Below, piece by piece: positions 1 through 15,154 of a DNA stretch of 34,291 nucleotides. The position numbers were made by a program, and so were the translations under genes. The number at the start of each line of letters is the position of its first letter. The stretch's first letter is position 1. This stretch comes from Oehlia diaphana. Its lineage: Eukaryota > Glomeromycota > Glomeromycetes > Glomerales > Glomeraceae. The DNA lies in the NCBI GenBank assembly GCA_003833135.1, contig QZLH01000156.1, forward strand, positions 19,783 to 54,073, written 5' to 3'. Under the pieces are notes generated by a model that ran no database searches, was not told the DNA's origin, and saw nothing but the letters and a program-made list of their open reading frames with translations.

Positions 1-83
1 TGAAAGAAAAAAAGAAAGTTCCGAGAAAAAGAAAAAAAAAAAAAAAATATTTTATTATATATATTTTATTTCAAGATTCCAAA

Positions 84-119
<36 letters not shown>

Positions 120-580
120 TTGAATTTTTTCATCCAAATAATTAAACCAAACAACAGTCATATATTCATTGAAAAAAAAAACTTTTTATACATATACAGT
201 ATATATATATACATATATATACATACACATTATACACATTATATACATTAAAATGGTATATCGTACAATAATAATACTATAATAATAATATTATAATAAT
301 ACTATAATAATAGAATGATTATTAAAAAAAAAAAAAAAAAATGATATAATAGAGTAAAAAAAAAATAATATACTTGAAAGAAAACCAGAAAGACAAATTT
401 TTTTTTTTATTTATTTATGTAAACAAAACTTGATATAGAAATTTTTCGGATTCGTACCTTTTTTTTGTGTTACTTTGAATTATTTGAATGGTTTGTTATT
501 GCGAATATTTTGAATGGTAATTTGAATAGTAAATAATTTCTAATAATTCAAATAATTTTAATTATTCAAATTATTAAAAT
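1..580. other. AT-rich low-complexity flank
   Basis: No gene is visible. The stretch holds poly-A runs, short AT and TATACA repeats near 190-245, and ATAATA/ACTATAATA repeats near 265-315. It is the 3' flank of the 3-oxoacyl-ACP synthase gene on the minus strand. Confidence 0.7.
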
Positions 581-1105
581 TTAAATTTTAACAAAACATA
601 AACAAGCATTAGTTCCACCAAATCCAAAAGAATTGGTTAACGCAGCTTTAATACCATTCCCACCAACTTTTTGAGCTTTCAATGGTACATAATTAAAATT
701 ATATGAATCTTTTAAATCATCGAATGAATGTAAATTTAATGTTGGTGGAAGAATATCCTAAAAAAAGATGTGATGTGTGTGATTGATAACAGATTAATAG
801 TAGATCGTTGATAGGTAAAAAAATCAAGTTTGATAAGTTAGGTTAGGAAATGTGAAATTTTTTTGGGGTATGAGAGAAAAATAAAAATGAAAAAAATGAG
901 GTTAATAACTTTGATAATTCTTAATTGCTTATCTAAGAATTTTTCACATTATCTTTTTTTTTTCTTTTTCTCTGAAAGAGGAATTTTTCCGTAATCATGA
1001 ATTTTTTTTAAAGTTTTTAACCAAAATTTCCCATGTAAATAATTTTTTTTTTTCCCAAGTAAATAAATAATAAATAAAAGAAAAGAACGTTCTAATTAAA
1101 AATTC

Positions 1106-1138
<33 letters not shown>

Positions 1139-1160
1139 AAAAAAAAAAATTTTTTAATAA

Positions 1161-1197
<37 letters not shown>

Positions 1198-3487
1198 GAA
1201 AAAAAAAAGCGAATTCTTTAAAAAATAATAAAGTTTCTCTTATCTAGATAAAGGAATTTGCCGAATCGGATTTGAAGAAGAAAAGAATATACTGGGGTTG
1301 ATCTTAATAATTTTAATAACCACAACTATTACAAAACAGAATTATATAATATGATCATACCCCTAGCACAAGAAAATCCTTCCTTAATAAAGTAAAAAGT
1401 CCACTATCATGTTTAACGTGTTTAACCCCACAAAATTTCGTGAATCAAACTCAAATATCATCATAATGAGAAAATTTCATTATTAAACAATATATTTAAC
1501 CTCACATTGTCACATTGTCATATTGTTTCACAACTTAATTATAAATTTACTTTTGAATTTTCATTATTGATAATCCGATTAATTCGATAAATTAAAAAGA
1601 AAATTACTTACATTATAAATTGCTAAAATTGTAAAGATCGCTTCAACTGCTCCTGCCGCTCCTAATAAATGTCCTATTGATCCTTTAATTGAAGATATCG
1701 CAAGTTTCTTATTATTATCAATATCACTTTGTTGAAATATTGATTTAATTGCTCGATTTTCGGCGATATCACCTAAATTATTTCGAATGAATTAATTATA
1801 CAAGCAATATTAATTTCTGATAAAAATTAATTAATTACCTAGTTGAGTTGAAGTAGCATGTGCATTAATATAATCAATATTTTTTGGTGATAATTTAGCT
1901 TGTGATAATGCTCTACGCATTGCTAATTCAGCTCCAATACCATTCTCGGGAGGAGCTGTTATATGATGAGCATCCCCTTTATAGTAATATATTAATGAAA
2001 AAGAAAACGTCATTCGCAATAATATCAATATCGATATATCGTTAAAAACTATTATAAATAATTGTACCGGATAAACCATATCCACTTAGTTCCGCATAAA
2101 TTTTTGCTCCTCGATTAATTGCATGATTATATTCTTCAAGTACTACCATTCCGGCCCCTTCGCCTACAACAAATCCATCGCGATCTTTATCAAATGGTCT
2201 TGATGCTTTTTCGGGTTGGTCATTAAACTTTGTCGCCAAAGATTTTGCTCTAATATATCATATATAAAAAATGAATACATAAAAATTGATCTTCATTGAA
2301 TCACTTTTCATTACGCACTTTGCAAATCCTGACATAGCTAATGGTAAAACACATGCTTCTGATCCTCCTGCAACCATGACATCAGCATCCCCGAATTGTA
2401 TAAATCTACTTGCATCTCCTATTGAATGAGCTCCTGTTGTACAAGCTGTTGAAACTGCGTGGTTTGGCCCCTTCGAAATGAATTTTTTTTTATATTAAAA
2501 ATATTAAGGATATTCGACTTAAAAATGAATTTGATTTAAAAGACTCACACGAAATCCATATTTCATGGTTAAATGTCCTGCTGCCATGTTTATTAATATC
2601 CTTGGTACAAACATTGGACTAACTTTTCTTGATCCCTTTTTATAGAACAATAACATCATCAATAATTAAAAAGAATTATACCCGTTTAAAAAAAAAATGT
2701 GTGTGTAAGTTACGTGAGCATTATACTTCATAGTATTTGATACAACATCTTCAAGACTTCCAATTCCTGATCCGATACAAACTCCCTGTTTAGTAAATAA
2801 TAGTTTTAAGTAAATAATTATTTTTTTGCAGTCGAATATAATATAACATTTTTGATTACACATTACAGTTCTATCTTTTTCGGAATCGGCTGTAGGTTTC
2901 CATTCTGCATCATTCAATGCTTGTTTTGCTGCGCAAATGGCATAATGCGAAAATAATGCCATTCTACTTTCGTCCTAACAAATAAAAAATGATAATATTT
3001 CAAATAGTAAAAAAAAATAGTAAATCAATAAAATAAATCAATAAAATAAATCAATAATAAGAGTAAATGAATGAATGAATTCCTTTCATTATATATATAA
3101 AATAAAAAATAATAATATTGTTCTTTGGAAAATATAATATTTTCGAATTTATTTTTATTTATTTATTTTTTATTAGAAATCGGGGTTTCTGATAATTACC
3201 CCACGATCCAACCATTCATTCGTATCAAACCCACCGTCCTCGTATTTACCAGGTTTAATTACACCAGCTATAGTTGAAGGTAATTCATTAAATACTCCTT
3301 TCTCTCTTTCATAATATGGTAAATATGTTGAATTATTTTTATAAGGTTCATTATTAGGTGATTGACTTGATTTTAAAGATATTATTCCACTTTCACTATT
3401 TATCAATTTTTTCCAGGAAGCTCTCACTCCTGTCGCCAATGGTGTTACTAAGCCTAAACCTGTTACTACTACTCTACGTGAAAACAT
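581..3487 (-). CDS. CEM1: Mitochondrial 3-oxoacyl-[acyl-carrier-protein] synthase (KAS II type)
   Basis: Condensing enzyme of mitochondrial type II fatty acid synthesis, which extends acyl-ACP with malonyl-ACP (lipoate precursor supply). Nine exons join in frame: 3487-3200, 2974-2867, 2785-2714, 2635-2549, 2470-2319, 2249-2068, 1976-1839, 1772-1612, 757-581, giving 454 aa, normal for the family. It starts [12 protein letters not shown], so any import signal is very short. The Cys-His-His triad is visible: C195 in STACTTG, H336 in NAHATS and H377 in [11 protein letters not shown]; the C-terminal SFGFGGTNA loop is also present. The last intron (758-1611) is by far the longest and holds two poly-T tracts. 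The gene is head to head with DAD2, 267 bp apart. Family assignment is secure; mitochondrial location follows from the fungal orthologue, since cytosolic synthesis uses a large type I enzyme. Confidence 0.95.
1108..1196. repeat. Paired poly-T tracts in intron 8 of the CEM1-like gene
   Basis: Two homopolymer runs of about 30 and 32 T (1108-1137 and 1165-1196), each followed by a G or GG and then a run of A. The arrangement looks like a duplicated T-run/A-run unit. Exact lengths may reflect assembly or sequencing limits. Confidence 0.75.
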
Positions 3488-3666
3488 AATTTAAAAATAA
3501 CGAAAATGACGAAAAAATCGAAACTACAAAAGATGGATAAAAAGATGATCTACAATCTACATGATCTACAATACGTGCGGTCTGATCATGATCATTAAGA
3601 AACTTGTTTACTTTTCATTCTCGTTGACTTTCTTTTTTGTAAAGATAAATTTTTAAATAAAAATTA

Positions 3667-3733
3667 ACGCGTCATTTATCCTCATCATTTTATTAATTAC
3701 ATTTTTTGTACTTTCATCTCGTGTAAAACGCGT
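3667..3733. promoter_or_regulatory. Two ACGCGT boxes upstream of DAD2
   Basis: ACGCGT occurs at 3667-3672 and 3728-3733, about 83 and 22 bp before the DAD2 start. This is the core of the MluI cell-cycle box bound by MBF-type factors at G1/S in yeasts. The first copy lies in AACGCGTCATTT, a 12-mer also present upstream of the CENP-P gene. Function is inferred. Confidence 0.5.
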
Positions 3734-3754
3734 CTAAATCTACCATAAAAGAAA

Positions 3755-4297
3755 ATGACCAACAACCAAAACCCATTTTACGTTTCACAACCACCACCAC
3801 CATTTATTCACCAACGACAACAGCGACAAATACCTGTTAATGTGCCTTCAGCAAAACAAGTTTTACTTACACAAAAAGTACAAGAAAAACAACAAGAATA
3901 TGATAATTTGTTAATTCTTAAAAAATCTTCACAAGATTTATCAGACTACTTTGATCAATTGTCTGATAATATTGAAGAATTAAATAAGGGTTGTGAGGGT
4001 AAATTGTAGAATTATTGAGAGAATATTTATTTGATCTTTTAATCAATTATTATTTTTTATAGCTGTTGCTACAGTACTACGTAATTGGCAAACCGTTTTT
4101 AGGACTGTATTATTACAAGGTATATATGAAATTCATTGTTTCAATTCTTTACGTGTAATATTTATATTAAAAATTCTTTCAATTTCATAGAAGAAAAAAA
4201 AGAAATGGAAGAAACGCCAAAACCTGGTGTATCAGAACATCAAATACCTGTTGTTGTACGTATTCCCATGAAATCTGCCGATGCCGATAGTAAATAA
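3755..4297 (+). CDS. DAD2: DASH/Dam1 complex subunit Dad2
   Basis: Subunit of the DASH (Dam1) ring that couples kinetochores to spindle microtubules; the complex is fungal. Three exons (3755-3998, 4063-4119, 4191-4297) join in frame to 135 aa. Residues about 30-80 form a predicted coiled coil (AKQVLLTQKVQEKQQEYDNL onward). Exon 2 encodes the conserved NWQTVFR-type helix seen in Dad2 proteins (LRNWQ). The N-terminus is Pro/Gln-rich and the C-terminus is acidic then basic. ATG 3755 is the first in frame. Two ACGCGT boxes precede it. It is divergent from the CEM1-like gene and convergent with TAD3, with 315 bp between stops in which nothing was seen. Identification rests on the helix pattern and the length; fairly sure. 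Confidence 0.82.
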
Positions 4298-4612
4298 TTC
4301 AGTATCCATACATCAATTAATTTCTAAATATGTATGCAAGGTTACCAAAAGATTAATATTGGTATTTAAATTTCATAAGCGGCCGTGAGAAAGCAAGATA
4401 AAATTAATTATGAAATTTAAGAAGTTTAAAATCATTGATCGAACATATTGCATATTGTGCATAACAAGAAATTTATGTCAAAGTCACAATTTAATTATAA
4501 TAGTTTGATATCTTGTTAAAATCCAGTGGTTTTTACAATAACTTGTTCGTCAATTTTAATAAAATTTTGCATTTACAAATATATTACATTAATTAATACA
4601 TTTTATTTTAAA

Positions 4613-6010
4613 TTAACAATCAATTGACAAGTCATAAATTTTATGTTGTAGCAATCCTTTAAATACTTTGAAATGGTGATTGAGTGAATTATGAGTGTGA
4701 ATTTTATAACAAGAACCTAATCCACCCGACACTTTATTTGAATGACCATAAAATACTCGACCAATTCTTGAATGTACAAGTGCCATTGAACACCTAATAA
4801 AAAAAAATATTAATTAAATTAATTTTTAGAAATAATCTTAAAAATATATGATAAGTAACTTACATTATACATGGTTCATGAGTAATAAATATATCAAAAC
4901 CTTTACATAGGTATGTAGTTTTACTTTCACTTTCACTATTAATATTTATTACTACATCAACTGTTTGTTTTTTTTGTTTTTGAATAATTTCAATTTTGTT
5001 TGATTTTTCTAAATAATTTGATTTTTCTAAAGAAGCTACATTATTTATACAGTTAAGTATAGCATGACTAAGTGGATTTTTTGTTGAATTGCGAGTATCA
5101 AAAGATTCTGATAATATAACATTATTTTTTGGATCAATCATTATACATCCAATCGGAATTTCTCCCTTTAATTTTGCTTGAATAGATAATTTAATAGCTC
5201 TTTCCATATATTGTTCTATATTTTCTATTTCTTTTAAAGTGAATTTTAATTCTCTATACTCAATTAAAATAAATGAATTAATTATCTACAGTAAAATATT
5301 AATGTTGATTTTACATAATAAAATTATTATATTTACTGCTGCGAAATATTTAAACTTTACCTTTTCGGATCTTCAATAAAATTGATTGGCCATAATTTTC
5401 TCCATTCGTCAAATTGAGTACGTGTAATAGCAGGATATTTACAAACTTGTTGAATACGAGGTTTAAGTATTGAATTATGATTATGATTTTTTATTAATGC
5501 TATTAAATCTGTAAAAGTAATTGATTCAACTGAACATATTAATACTGTTAATGTAAATCCTATTATCACATATTTTTAAAAAAAAAAATTTAAAAATTTA
5601 TTAACAAAGATAAATAATTATAATATTGTATGTATATTTTTTTAAAAAATTTATTTACCTTTATCATGAGAAGTTTTCTTAATTCTTTTAACATGATCCA
5701 AAATTCCTTCACGAGGACAATATTTTTTTATAAATCTTTTAAAAGATTTATATATTTATAAATTAATATTAAGTTAATTATAATTTATTATATTATATAA
5801 ATCTTTTATAATTTACTTTATAATTGGTCCAGTTTCTTCTGGTTTCACATCACTAACATAAACATCAACTGTAATTTTTAAAATATCATGATTAATATTA
5901 TATCAAATTAAAAATACATATTTATATATATTACAATTTACTATACCTGTTTCTAAACTTCTACTTTCTTCATCTGATGATACATATTTAAATGGTAAAG
6001 TTTGATCCAT
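4613..6010 (-). CDS. TAD3: tRNA-specific adenosine deaminase subunit Tad3 (ADAT3)
   Basis: Non-catalytic partner of Tad2 in the heterodimer that converts A34 to inosine in tRNA anticodons. Six exons join in frame: 6010-5947, 5868-5817, 5735-5659, 5559-5361, 5253-4864, 4793-4613 (320 aa). The deaminase zinc ligands are H194 (SHAI) and C259/C262 (EPCIMC). The usual HAE glutamate is replaced by Ile196, as expected for the inactive Tad3 subunit. Typical family motifs follow: MALVHSRIGRVFYG, GGLGS and SLNHHFKVF. A Lys/Ser/Glu-rich insert lies between the HAI and PCIMC motifs (about 205-245). The N-terminal half carries the KKYCPREGILDHVKRIKK-type region of fungal Tad3. Start ATG 6010 opens exon 1 and is preceded by an AT-rich leader. 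Confidence 0.92.
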
Positions 6011-6745
6011 AATATATTTACGACTGGTATAAAAATAAGCACAATTTTTAGAATTACCTAATGAATATTATTAAAATTTAAAAATTTCATACCAGCCTAA
6101 TTATGTTATAAGATCATTTTGCTTTGTGATTCACATTTTTTTTTTTTTTTTGATAATGAAAAATGATTCACATTATTCACATTATAAAATAATTAAAAGC
6201 GAATTTTATAAGTAAATTATTTGTTTTTACTTATATGCATGGGTTAGTGGTGGTCAATTAAGAATATTAATTGAGTTGTATAATTTTATTCCTCACCTAT
6301 TAGAAAACTAATACAGTCCAAATACGTAAGAAAGAGAAAGATAGAATTTACTTTGTCAATAGGTATTTATAGTATATAAGTATATATGAAAATTTTTTAT
6401 CCACGTGACTTGTACGATGAAAAATCGTTTTTTTGTAATTTAAAATAATCACGTAATTCTAAACGTATCCCGTTAAAATTTTTATTCGTGCTAGGTTTTA
6501 AACATCTATGTTAAGGGTATATAATAACTATTACGGGAAGGTGTCATGATTTTTAGTATTGTCTTAGCGCAAGACACGCAGTATCGAACTTTATATATTA
6601 AATATATGTAAAAAATAGGAAACTTCAAAATATCGTATTTATTAAGATGATTTACTCTCTAGAATAGTTGAGGGTTAAAGTAATTAATATTGAATAGAAG
6701 AATCAAGTTACAGTGCCCACCGAGAAAATTACCTTAAGTCATCTT
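6011..6745. other. Intergenic region between TAD3 and RPB4
   Basis: 735 bp upstream of TAD3 and downstream of RPB4, both on the minus strand. AT-rich with a T tract near 6135-6150. No open frame, RNA gene or clear repeat was recognised. Confidence 0.5.
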
Positions 6746-7577
6746 TTAACTTTGATATTTTTTCAATGCTGAAATGTCATCAAGCATGGCACGAATTTCC
6801 TCATCACTTCTTTTGGCTAAACTGTGGATTTATAAAATCTGCATATAAATATCGTGATCGTATAAATATTATCTTTAAATCATTTTATGTTACCTTGGTA
6901 TTAGTGATTTTGCCTCATCTATTTCTTCACAAACTAGATTTGCCAACTGTGCTAATTCATACTTATGTAGCTTGTGTCTCATTAAAGTTCTGTAGTTCGA
7001 ACAATAATTACGTAAATAATTGATATACGTACTTTAAATAAAAAAAATGGATCAAAATCTTTTTTACCTTTAATTAAAATTCATTGAAATATAAATAATG
7101 TGAAATTTTATTTAGTGATTCTAAAACTTTTAAAAAATTTTTAAAAAACTAGTTAATAAAAAATTCGTACGTTATTTTACTTACTTTCGAAGTTCACGAA
7201 CTGATTCATCATTATGAAATCTTGTAAACGTATTTACTAATTCCTCGGTTTTTTTGTACACGCTGATATTTTAATTAAAGGAAGATATGTATATTATATA
7301 AAATATTGTAAATCAAACATGAATCATAAATTTATAACTAACGTATTATTCTTTTGAGAATCTGGTATTTTTTCTAACAAAAGTGCTACTTCAGAAATAA
7401 ATAGAAATTCTTCATCTTCAAAATCTGTCGAATAATTAAATAATTTAATATAATAAAATTTTAATTGCATTACAAAGAAAGTTCTAGCAAACCTTCGCCA
7501 AATTTTAATTTTGCGGCATCCTCTTCTTCTTGAGGAGCTTTACGCGAACGATGAATATTTGGAGCATGGTGAGACAT
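6746..7577 (-). CDS. RPB4: DNA-directed RNA polymerase II subunit Rpb4
   Basis: Rpb4 pairs with Rpb7 to form the stalk of RNA polymerase II. Five exons join in frame: 7577-7493, 7424-7343, 7262-7185, 6989-6894, 6821-6746, giving 138 aa, the usual size of a compact fungal Rpb4. Family landmarks are the N-terminal EEEDAAKLKFG segment (Rpb7 contact), FLFISEVALLLEK, the TRFHNDESV helix, the KLHKYELAQLANL motif, EAKSLIPSL, and the C-terminal DEEIRAMLDDI helix. The last acceptor is the second AG of a CCACAG; an upstream AG would give an early stop. The gene is head to head with TRM7, with only 117 bp between ATGs, so they probably share a promoter. Confidence 0.93.
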
Positions 7578-7694
7578 ACTGAATAGTTAAATTAGGTAGA
7601 AAAGATTTTTTGACTATTATTAATGATCGACATGATAGCTCAATATAAATGATAATTTTGCCTATATACGACTTAATCGAATCTTCTTTTCTTC

Positions 7695-9148
7695 ATGGGA
7701 AAATCATCAAAAGATAAACGTGATATTTATTATAGATTAGCTAAGGAACAAGGTTGGAGAGCTAGAAGCGCATTCAAATTACTTCAAATTGATGAAGAAT
7801 TTAACATTTTTAAAGGTAGCAATTTAATTTAAGATTTAAAAGCTTATTAGTGAAGCAGTAAGAGAAAAGGAAAATTTAAAAAATTTAAAAAATTTTTATA
7901 AATAGGAATTCAACGGGCAGTTGATTTATGTGCTGCTCCCGGTAGTTGGTCCCAAGTATTAACAAAGAAATTAAAGTATATTAGTATAATTAGTTGATTA
8001 TCATATTATTTTGATCTATGGTAAAATTTTAATGATTTATAGTGAAAATCGTCCTAAAGATGCACCGCCTCCAAAAATTGTTGCTGTAGACTTGCAAGCG
8101 ATGGTAAATTTTTACAGACACTATTGTGATATAAACCGTGACATAACATAAACTTTCTTGTTAAGGCACCTCTTGAAGGAGTTATACAAATTCAAGGTGA
8201 TATTACAAAACTATCAACAGCAGAACAAATTATTTCATATTTTGAAGGTGAATTGGCAGATCTTATAGTATGTGATGGTGCGCCAGACGGTATCTATTTG
8301 TAATTTATACATTTTCATGTTATAAATAATTTTCAAATATTAATTCTTATATAAATAATATAGTAACTGGACTACATGATATGGATGAATATATTCAAGC
8401 ACAATTATTATTATCAGCATTAAATATTACGACAAATATTTTACATCCGGGAGGAACTTTTATAGCAAAAATATTTCGTGGTAAAGATATTACTTTATTA
8501 TATTCTCAACTTAAAATTTTTTTTCCAATTGTTACTTGTAGTAAACCTAGAAGTTCAAGAAATTCAAGTATAGGTAGGTATCATATTTTTCACTTTTTTA
8601 ATTCATTATCTGGAAATTGATTATTAATTAAAATATAAAATTAATTTAATTTCTAGAAGCATTTGTCGTGTGTCAAAATTACACGCCTCCAAAGGATTAT
8701 GTTCCAACAATGATTAATCCTTTACTCGATTTATCTTATGGTTTTATGTTTTATTTATATTATAATTTGATATAATTTTTATTAATGCGTTTTAACATTA
8801 TAGGAAAACAAAATGAACTTTTGGGTCCAAACCGTGTAATAGTTCCATTTATCGCTTGTGGTGATCTAAGGTAACATCACTTTTAATTCATAAGAATTTA
8901 TATGATTCAGCAGATTCACTTAATTATTTCAATTAGTGGATTCGATTCGGATATGACTTATCCGCTTGAGGCATGTATTAATTAATAAATAGTTCAAATG
9001 TTTTTATTAAATATAACTAAAATTAAATAAATTTTTTTCTTCTACTATAAAGAAAAAGAGTTTAGATCCATTACAGCCTCCAATAAGTGCACCTTATCTT
9101 ACTGCGATTACTCTAAAACAACAAAATTTTTATAATAAAGTTCCATAA
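7695..9148 (+). CDS. TRM7: tRNA (cytidine32/nucleotide34-2'-O)-methyltransferase Trm7 (FtsJ family)
   Basis: SAM-dependent methyltransferase that modifies ribose at tRNA positions 32 and 34 of the anticodon loop. Nine exons join in frame: 7695-7815, 7906-7975, 8043-8103, 8166-8289, 8364-8573, 8657-8740, 8804-8870, 8937-8970, 9053-9148 (288 aa). The FtsJ K-D-K-E tetrad is complete: K28 (SAFKL), D121 (VCDGAPD), K161 (IAKIFRG) and E196 (SSIEAF). The SAM loop is DLCAAPGSW. The C-terminal CGDLSGFDSD and LDPLQPPI motifs separate Trm7 from mitochondrial and bacterial FtsJ proteins. Intron 8 begins GCATGT, a GC-AG intron; the nearby GT donor would create TAA at the junction. Convergent with SEC6, 109 bp between stops. 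Confidence 0.94.
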
Positions 9149-9257
9149 TTGAACTACAGTAAACAGAAATAAATTATTACTAAGAGTTTAAGCTCAAAAA
9201 AGATTAAAAAGAAGAATTTCTAATTCATTTAGATAAATTTTAGTACTAAAATTTTTT

Positions 9258-11617
9258 CTAAAAATTAAGTTTACTTAAGATTGTAGGAGTTCCGGTATAT
9301 TCTCCTGTATCTTTAACTTTTGCTTTAATATTTTCCATTATTTCCTTAATTTGGGATCTGTCCAAATCATCCCTTCTAGACAATATATCTTCAACGAGTC
9401 CAATAGGTACATCTCCAAACGCTTTTTTAAGATTATAATAATCCAAAAATATTGATTTACGTGGACTTTCTACTAGAGTATGAATTCTCGCTAATAGATC
9501 AAAAGAATTATTTAACTCTTTTGATGGAATATGTTGTTGAAAAAATGCATACGCCGTTTTTCTATCATTTACTATGCGTGTTCCACATTCTGGTTTCTTA
9601 AATTTAGCTCCTTTATTGCGCATTGCTTCAATATATGCTATAATGAAACGTTCTAAAGTATTGGTCATAATTTTATCTCTTAAATATTCATTTAAATGAG
9701 TACAAAAGTCAAAGGTATAGTCTTTTACGGTCTCAATAATTAACAGCATTGGATTTTCTTGATACCAATCTGATGTATAAAATTGACTGAACGGCTTCTT
9801 AAGATCATTGAAAACAATATCTAATAATGTATCTTTTGCTGCTCTTGCGACTGATAAAAATCCTTTCATCGCTTCTTCAAGATCATTGTTAATTTGATTT
9901 CTATACTTCTCAGATAATAAAGGCCCCAGTCGATTCAGAACTTCATCCGTAAAATCTGCACATCGAATTTGATCATTTGCCAACGCAATGACATAATCAA
10001 CAAATCCTGGCGGTACTTCATCAGGCTTTTCAATTTGTCTCTTCAGTTCAGATTTTAATAAATTCATCCAAGTTCGTTGCGTTTCCAACATAACTTCACA
10101 GCATTCTTTGACAACATCTGCTAAAATTTTTCCTTGACCTGATTCTGCAGCAACATCGATTTGTTGATTAACAATTTTAAACATGTATACTGATCCAGAA
10201 AGATAATACAGATCGCCTGTCTCTTCTGGCGCTTTGCTTCTTTCTATAAAATCCTTAGTTTCACCATCCATCAAATTCATCATCCATTTATCAACTAAAT
10301 CACGAACTAACTTAAGATAATCATTAATCAAATCTTGTTCTCGTCCATCAAGCAAAGGAGGTTCAAGAATATCTTCAGAAATACGAATTTCTTTATTCAT
10401 TCTTTTATAATATGTCCGAATCCATCGAATTAGTCTTAATATCGTTCCTGCATCTGGATCATTCTTTACAATCCTATCAAGTATATTATAAACATGATGA
10501 TGATACTCCAAAACAAAAACTGAAAAGATATTATATTTTTTAGGGAAACGTGGTACGATCTCTTGAAATACTACCGCTAAGTCATCAAATATGAAATCTA
10601 ATTGACCCAATAATTCTACTGGGGCATTTTTATATTTATCATAAAAATCTTCAAATAATTCTGAAATGGAATCGTGAAGTTTATCTTGAAATTGACTACG
10701 GAAGGACCTGATCACACGAGGACTTGTTTGAACAGATTTAAATTTTGTTGCAAGATTTTGATGACTATGTCTAGCATGCTCAGCTGTTGTAGCCCTTTCA
10801 TCAGCTATTTCTTCAGCTTCAATCACCTTAACGATCCGGACGATCACAGAACCCTGACCATTTCTAACTAAATTCATAATATTTTTTGATAGTGTCCAAA
10901 AGTAATTCTCAAAATCTTCTGACACTTCATCTAATCTTTTGAAATATTTTTTTAGTGTAAGAACCACATCATCTTGTGATGAAATATTTGCTTGATACAT
11001 TGTAATATCTCGAAATTCCTGTAAACGGAACAGTTGATAATGGATAAATAATAAGCTTTCTGCGGGCCCAAGAATATTCTGTTTTTCATTGTCTATCATA
11101 TTTTGAATTTGATCAACTGTCAAATACATTTCTTTCAATCGTTGAACAGTATCTCGGGTCGCAACAAAATTACGGTGAATTTGAGAAATCTGATCAAAAT
11201 TTAAAAAACTGTGTTATGTAAAATTTTTATTAAAAAAAAATTATTGATATAAATGTCTGTCATAAGATACCCCGAGTTATTTTATCTTTTCACCTTATTG
11301 ATCCTTGGAAAGTGTTGGATCATATTTTGTGCTTCCGAACATAAACGATCTATGGCTTGCATGTTATCCTTGATTATGGCCATTTGTTTTCTGGAAGAAG
11401 TTAACGTGTCAATTCCATCTTGTGTAGTATCTAACTGTGCTTTTACGCCAGTTTTAAGCTGAGCGTCAATCGTTGCTTTTTCTATCACCAATCTCTTACG
11501 TAAAAGGCTTGTTTTGACTAAATCGTCCGGAGACCTCAAAAGTTCTGCTACCCGAGCAATAGCTGCATCTACAGCGTCACTCGAAGACTCCATCGACTTA
11601 GAAAGTTTACTGCTCAT
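9258..11617 (-). CDS. SEC6: Exocyst complex subunit Sec6 (EXOC3)
   Basis: Subunit of the exocyst, which tethers secretory vesicles to the plasma membrane before SNARE fusion. Two exons, 11617-11294 and 11189-9258, give 751 aa, typical for Sec6. The N-terminus has ARVAELLRSPDDL and a coiled-coil segment; exon 2 opens with ISQIHRNFVATRDTV, matching the Sec6 pattern of a heptad region followed by HENFVAT. The remainder is alpha-helical rod sequence with the charged helices expected of the Sec6 C-terminal half, ending SRRDDLDRSQIKEIMENI. Only one intron, unlike most neighbours. It is head to head with calcineurin A (193 bp between ATGs). Plus-strand ORFs within it are shadows. Confidence 0.9.
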
Positions 11618-11810
11618 TTTAAACTAGATACTTGCGAAAATTTTATACGAATTATAAAATTACTAATAGTTAATGTTATGTAGATCAAAGATTGTCTCAC
11701 ATTACCTAATTTTGTGTATCTTATAGGTATTTCAACTTCTTCTAGGCACGATTGTTTTTTTCACTTTTTTTTGTTCCTTTTTTTCTTTTTTATTTTTTGA
11801 TTGAAAAATA

Positions 11811-14605
<2,795 letters not shown>

Positions 14606-15154
14606 TGCTTGATTATTGTATATTGAGACGTTTATTTATGTAACTTATTTAATAGAAGCATTCTTCACTATATAACATAAAAGGAAAAAAAAAAAAAAAT
14701 AACTCAAAGTAGATTAGTTTTGAACAAGATTTTTTACATTTTTTATATATATATAAATATTTATTTTATTATTTAAATATTATAGTTAGTTATATTTTTT
14801 TTTAGGATTAATTTTTCAAATCCAAAATGTAACCAAATTTTTTTTTTAAACATTTTATTCACTGTTATTATATATATATTTTTTATAAATCTATATAAAA
14901 TGTAAAGAGGTAAACTTTAGGGCCCATTGATTGTCCTTTTTTAAATTTACGTCATTTTTTTTTCATTTTTAACTTTTTTGGCATAAATTAAGTAAAGCGC
15001 CCGCATGCACCAGAAGATTTGCAGGGGAGGGGATTGTGCGTTAAATGTAACAAGCACAGAATACGCATGATCTGATGAATTTATTATAAATAGTTTTCAA
15101 ACCGGTTAAGTTCTTCACTGTTTAAACCCCTTTTACCTTTTGACTTTCTTCATA
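14606..15154. other. Intergenic region between CNA1 and VAM7-like gene
   Basis: 549 bp, mostly T- and A-rich. The last 170 bp are richer in GC and hold candidate promoter sites listed separately. No coding frame seen. Confidence 0.5.
15023..15093 (+). promoter_or_regulatory. AGGGG pair and TATA-like box upstream of VAM7-like gene
   Basis: AGGGGAGGGG at 15023-15032 contains two AGGGG cores, the stress-response element of yeasts. TATAAATAG at 15085-15093 lies about 70 bp before the ATG. Both are motif matches only; function is inferred. Confidence 0.35.

Noticed and set aside
6766..7023. Plus-strand 85-codon ORF
   Set aside because: Antisense to RPB4 exons 4-5 and their intron.
10674..11462. 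Plus-strand ORFs within SEC6
   Set aside because: They are antisense to strongly conserved Sec6 coding sequence and show no family features.
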